A stretch of DNA of 41,274 nt from an uncultured bacterium (GTDB lineage: Bacteria > JAAXHH01), in assembly GCA_913051705.1 (NCBI GenBank), contig CAJXCW010000014.1, positions 1 to 41,274 on the forward strand, given 5' to 3'. The position numbers were made by a program, and so were the translations under genes. The notes below the pieces were generated by a model. That model worked only from the letters and a program-made list of their open reading frames with translations, was not told the origin of the DNA and did no database searches. Positions within the stretch are counted from its first letter, which is position 1. Each line of letters opens with the position of its first letter. This document shows, piece by piece, positions 40,602 through 41,274 of the stretch.

Positions 40602-40900
40602 ACCCTACCCGTATTTTCCCACTCTGCCTCCTGTGCCTGCTCTCCCTGTTGCCCACCTCACCGGGCCTTGCACAGCCCCGAGTCGATAACGTGCGCTTCT
40701 CGCAGCAGGGGGACCAGGTGATTATCACGTATGATCTGCTCGGCACGCGCCTACACCATTACCCTCGAACTGTCCACCGACGACGGCCGGACGTACACGC
40801 AGACGCCGAAAACGCTGCTCGGTGATGTTGGCGATAAGGTGCGTCCCGGCCGAAGCAAGCAGATCGTGTGGGAGGCGATGCAGGACGCGAAGGGCTTGGC
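40598..40900 (+). pseudogene. 5' fragment of a secreted protein with a beta-sandwich N-terminal domain, frameshifted
   Basis: A signal peptide (FPLCLLCLLSLLPTSPGLAQ) is followed by PRVDNVRFSQQGDQVIITYD, the start of a beta domain that often precedes formylglycine-generating-enzyme-like or PEGA modules in secreted proteins. At about 40745 the frame breaks: the continuation AYTITLELSTDDGRTYTQTP, GRSKQIVWEAMQDAKGLAG is in frame +1, restored if one base of GGCACGCGCC is removed. Near 40900 the homology ends where an inverted ATPase gene begins. The promoter is excellent, but the product cannot be whole. Confidence 0.65.
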
Positions 40901-41097
40901 AGGCTGTTGTATCCAGGTGGTATCCTGCAATCCAGGGTCATCTGCAGAGGCAAAATGAGCAGGCATGGTGAGATCGTCCATAACCTGATGAGCCAGAGTC
41001 GTTTTACCAACCTGGCGTAGTCCGGCCAGAATCTGTATAAAGCGGCGCGGCTCTTGCAACCGTTGCCATAGCGTATGGTCATCGGACGCATATACAT
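40901..41097 (-). pseudogene. N-terminal stub of an AAA ATPase of the DUF4143-associated type
   Basis: The minus strand reads DDHTLWQRLQEPRRFIQILA, then GLRQVGKTTLAHQVMDDL (P-loop) and PAHFASADDPGLQDTTWIQQ. This is the typical opening of DUF4143-linked ATPases, often mobile or defence-associated. The start ATG 41097 is in another frame; removing one AT from TATAT (ATG-TAT-AT-GCG) joins them, so a dinucleotide slip has occurred. The body (~300 residues) is lost at about 40900. Confidence 0.65.
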
Positions 41098-41274
41098 GCT
41101 GTTTTTCCTGATAAATTACAAATTACTCAATGCACTGAGTATATCAAGATGAACTTCTCGAACAGCCTCTATGTAACATGTAAAAATATCGATCTAAGCA
41201 GTGTGATCAGGATATCTACCCCCATTTTCACATTGACTTACGCCCTGCTTTCACCCAAATTACGACACAATAAT
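41098..41274. other. Right-edge intergenic sequence
   Basis: Upstream of the ATPase stub on the minus strand. AT-rich; no gene, repeat or convincing promoter recognised. Confidence 0.3.

Overview
The window looks like part of the chromosome of an uncultured Gram-negative (diderm) bacterium of roughly 50% GC. Signs of a diderm are two outer-membrane beta-barrel proteins or fragments, a lipoprotein with a lipobox, Tat-type signal peptides, and an HpnC/HpnD/HpnE squalene pathway. An ECF-sigma/ankyrin fusion, a phytanoyl-CoA dioxygenase, an ~800-residue FtsX/MacB-type permease and a PcRGLX/YetA-like carbohydrate enzyme together suggest a candidate phylum of the Poribacteria / Latescibacterota / KSB1 kind. 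That placement is an impression from gene content, not a measurement. I saw no rRNA, tRNA, CRISPR array or intact transposase.

Layout. 1-1.7 kb: sigma-region-4/ankyrin gene, open at the window edge, running into the stub of an inverted NAD(P)-epimerase gene. 1.8-4.2 kb (minus): aspartoacylase-like hydrolase followed by a DAO-family FAD oxidoreductase. 4.4-9.2 kb (plus): a near-consensus promoter, an 847-aa PcRGLX/YetA-like protein, a response regulator/adenylate cyclase split by an amber codon and a frameshift, and a TolB-like lipoprotein. 9.3-13 kb (minus): Tat-exported class V aminotransferase, His-rich membrane protein, STAS protein, YhbY. 13.1-19.2 kb (minus): a seven-gene cluster, S-adenosylmethionine decarboxylase, two DUF4178 proteins, a 60-aa membrane peptide, DUF350, membrane spermidine synthase-like protein and an FAD oxidoreductase. 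19.3-23.3 kb: beta-barrel protein, a 755-aa GNAT multidomain protein and a sugar isomerase. 23.4-27.8 kb (minus): Zn-alcohol dehydrogenase and hpnC-hpnD-hpnE, which make squalene from farnesyl diphosphate. 28.2-30.9 kb (plus): winged-helix/nSTAND NTPase/multi-TM protein. 31-31.8 kb: gene fragments. 31.8-34.2 kb: family-B DNA polymerase. 34.3-40.3 kb (minus): internally deleted glmS, PhyH dioxygenase, FtsX permease, hisC, headless PP2C phosphatase, DUF104 antitoxin. 40.4-41.3 kb: a perfect sigma70-type promoter driving a truncated secreted-protein gene that meets a truncated, inverted AAA ATPase gene.

Three themes stand out. (1) The polyamine/DUF4178/DUF350 cluster is a coherent, poorly understood membrane-associated system, and the wHTH-nSTAND-TM protein looks like a one-protein sensor/effector. 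(2) Short, mutually unrelated oligonucleotide repeats, most arranged as hairpins, lie between genes and also form coding sequence: the N-terminus of HpnD and an extra loop inside HpnE. (3) At about five points two unrelated gene stubs abut, or a gene has lost its middle (near 1588, 31515, 34910, 40145 and 40900). This means either genome erosion by deletion and inversion, or amplification/assembly chimeras; reads across the joins would decide.
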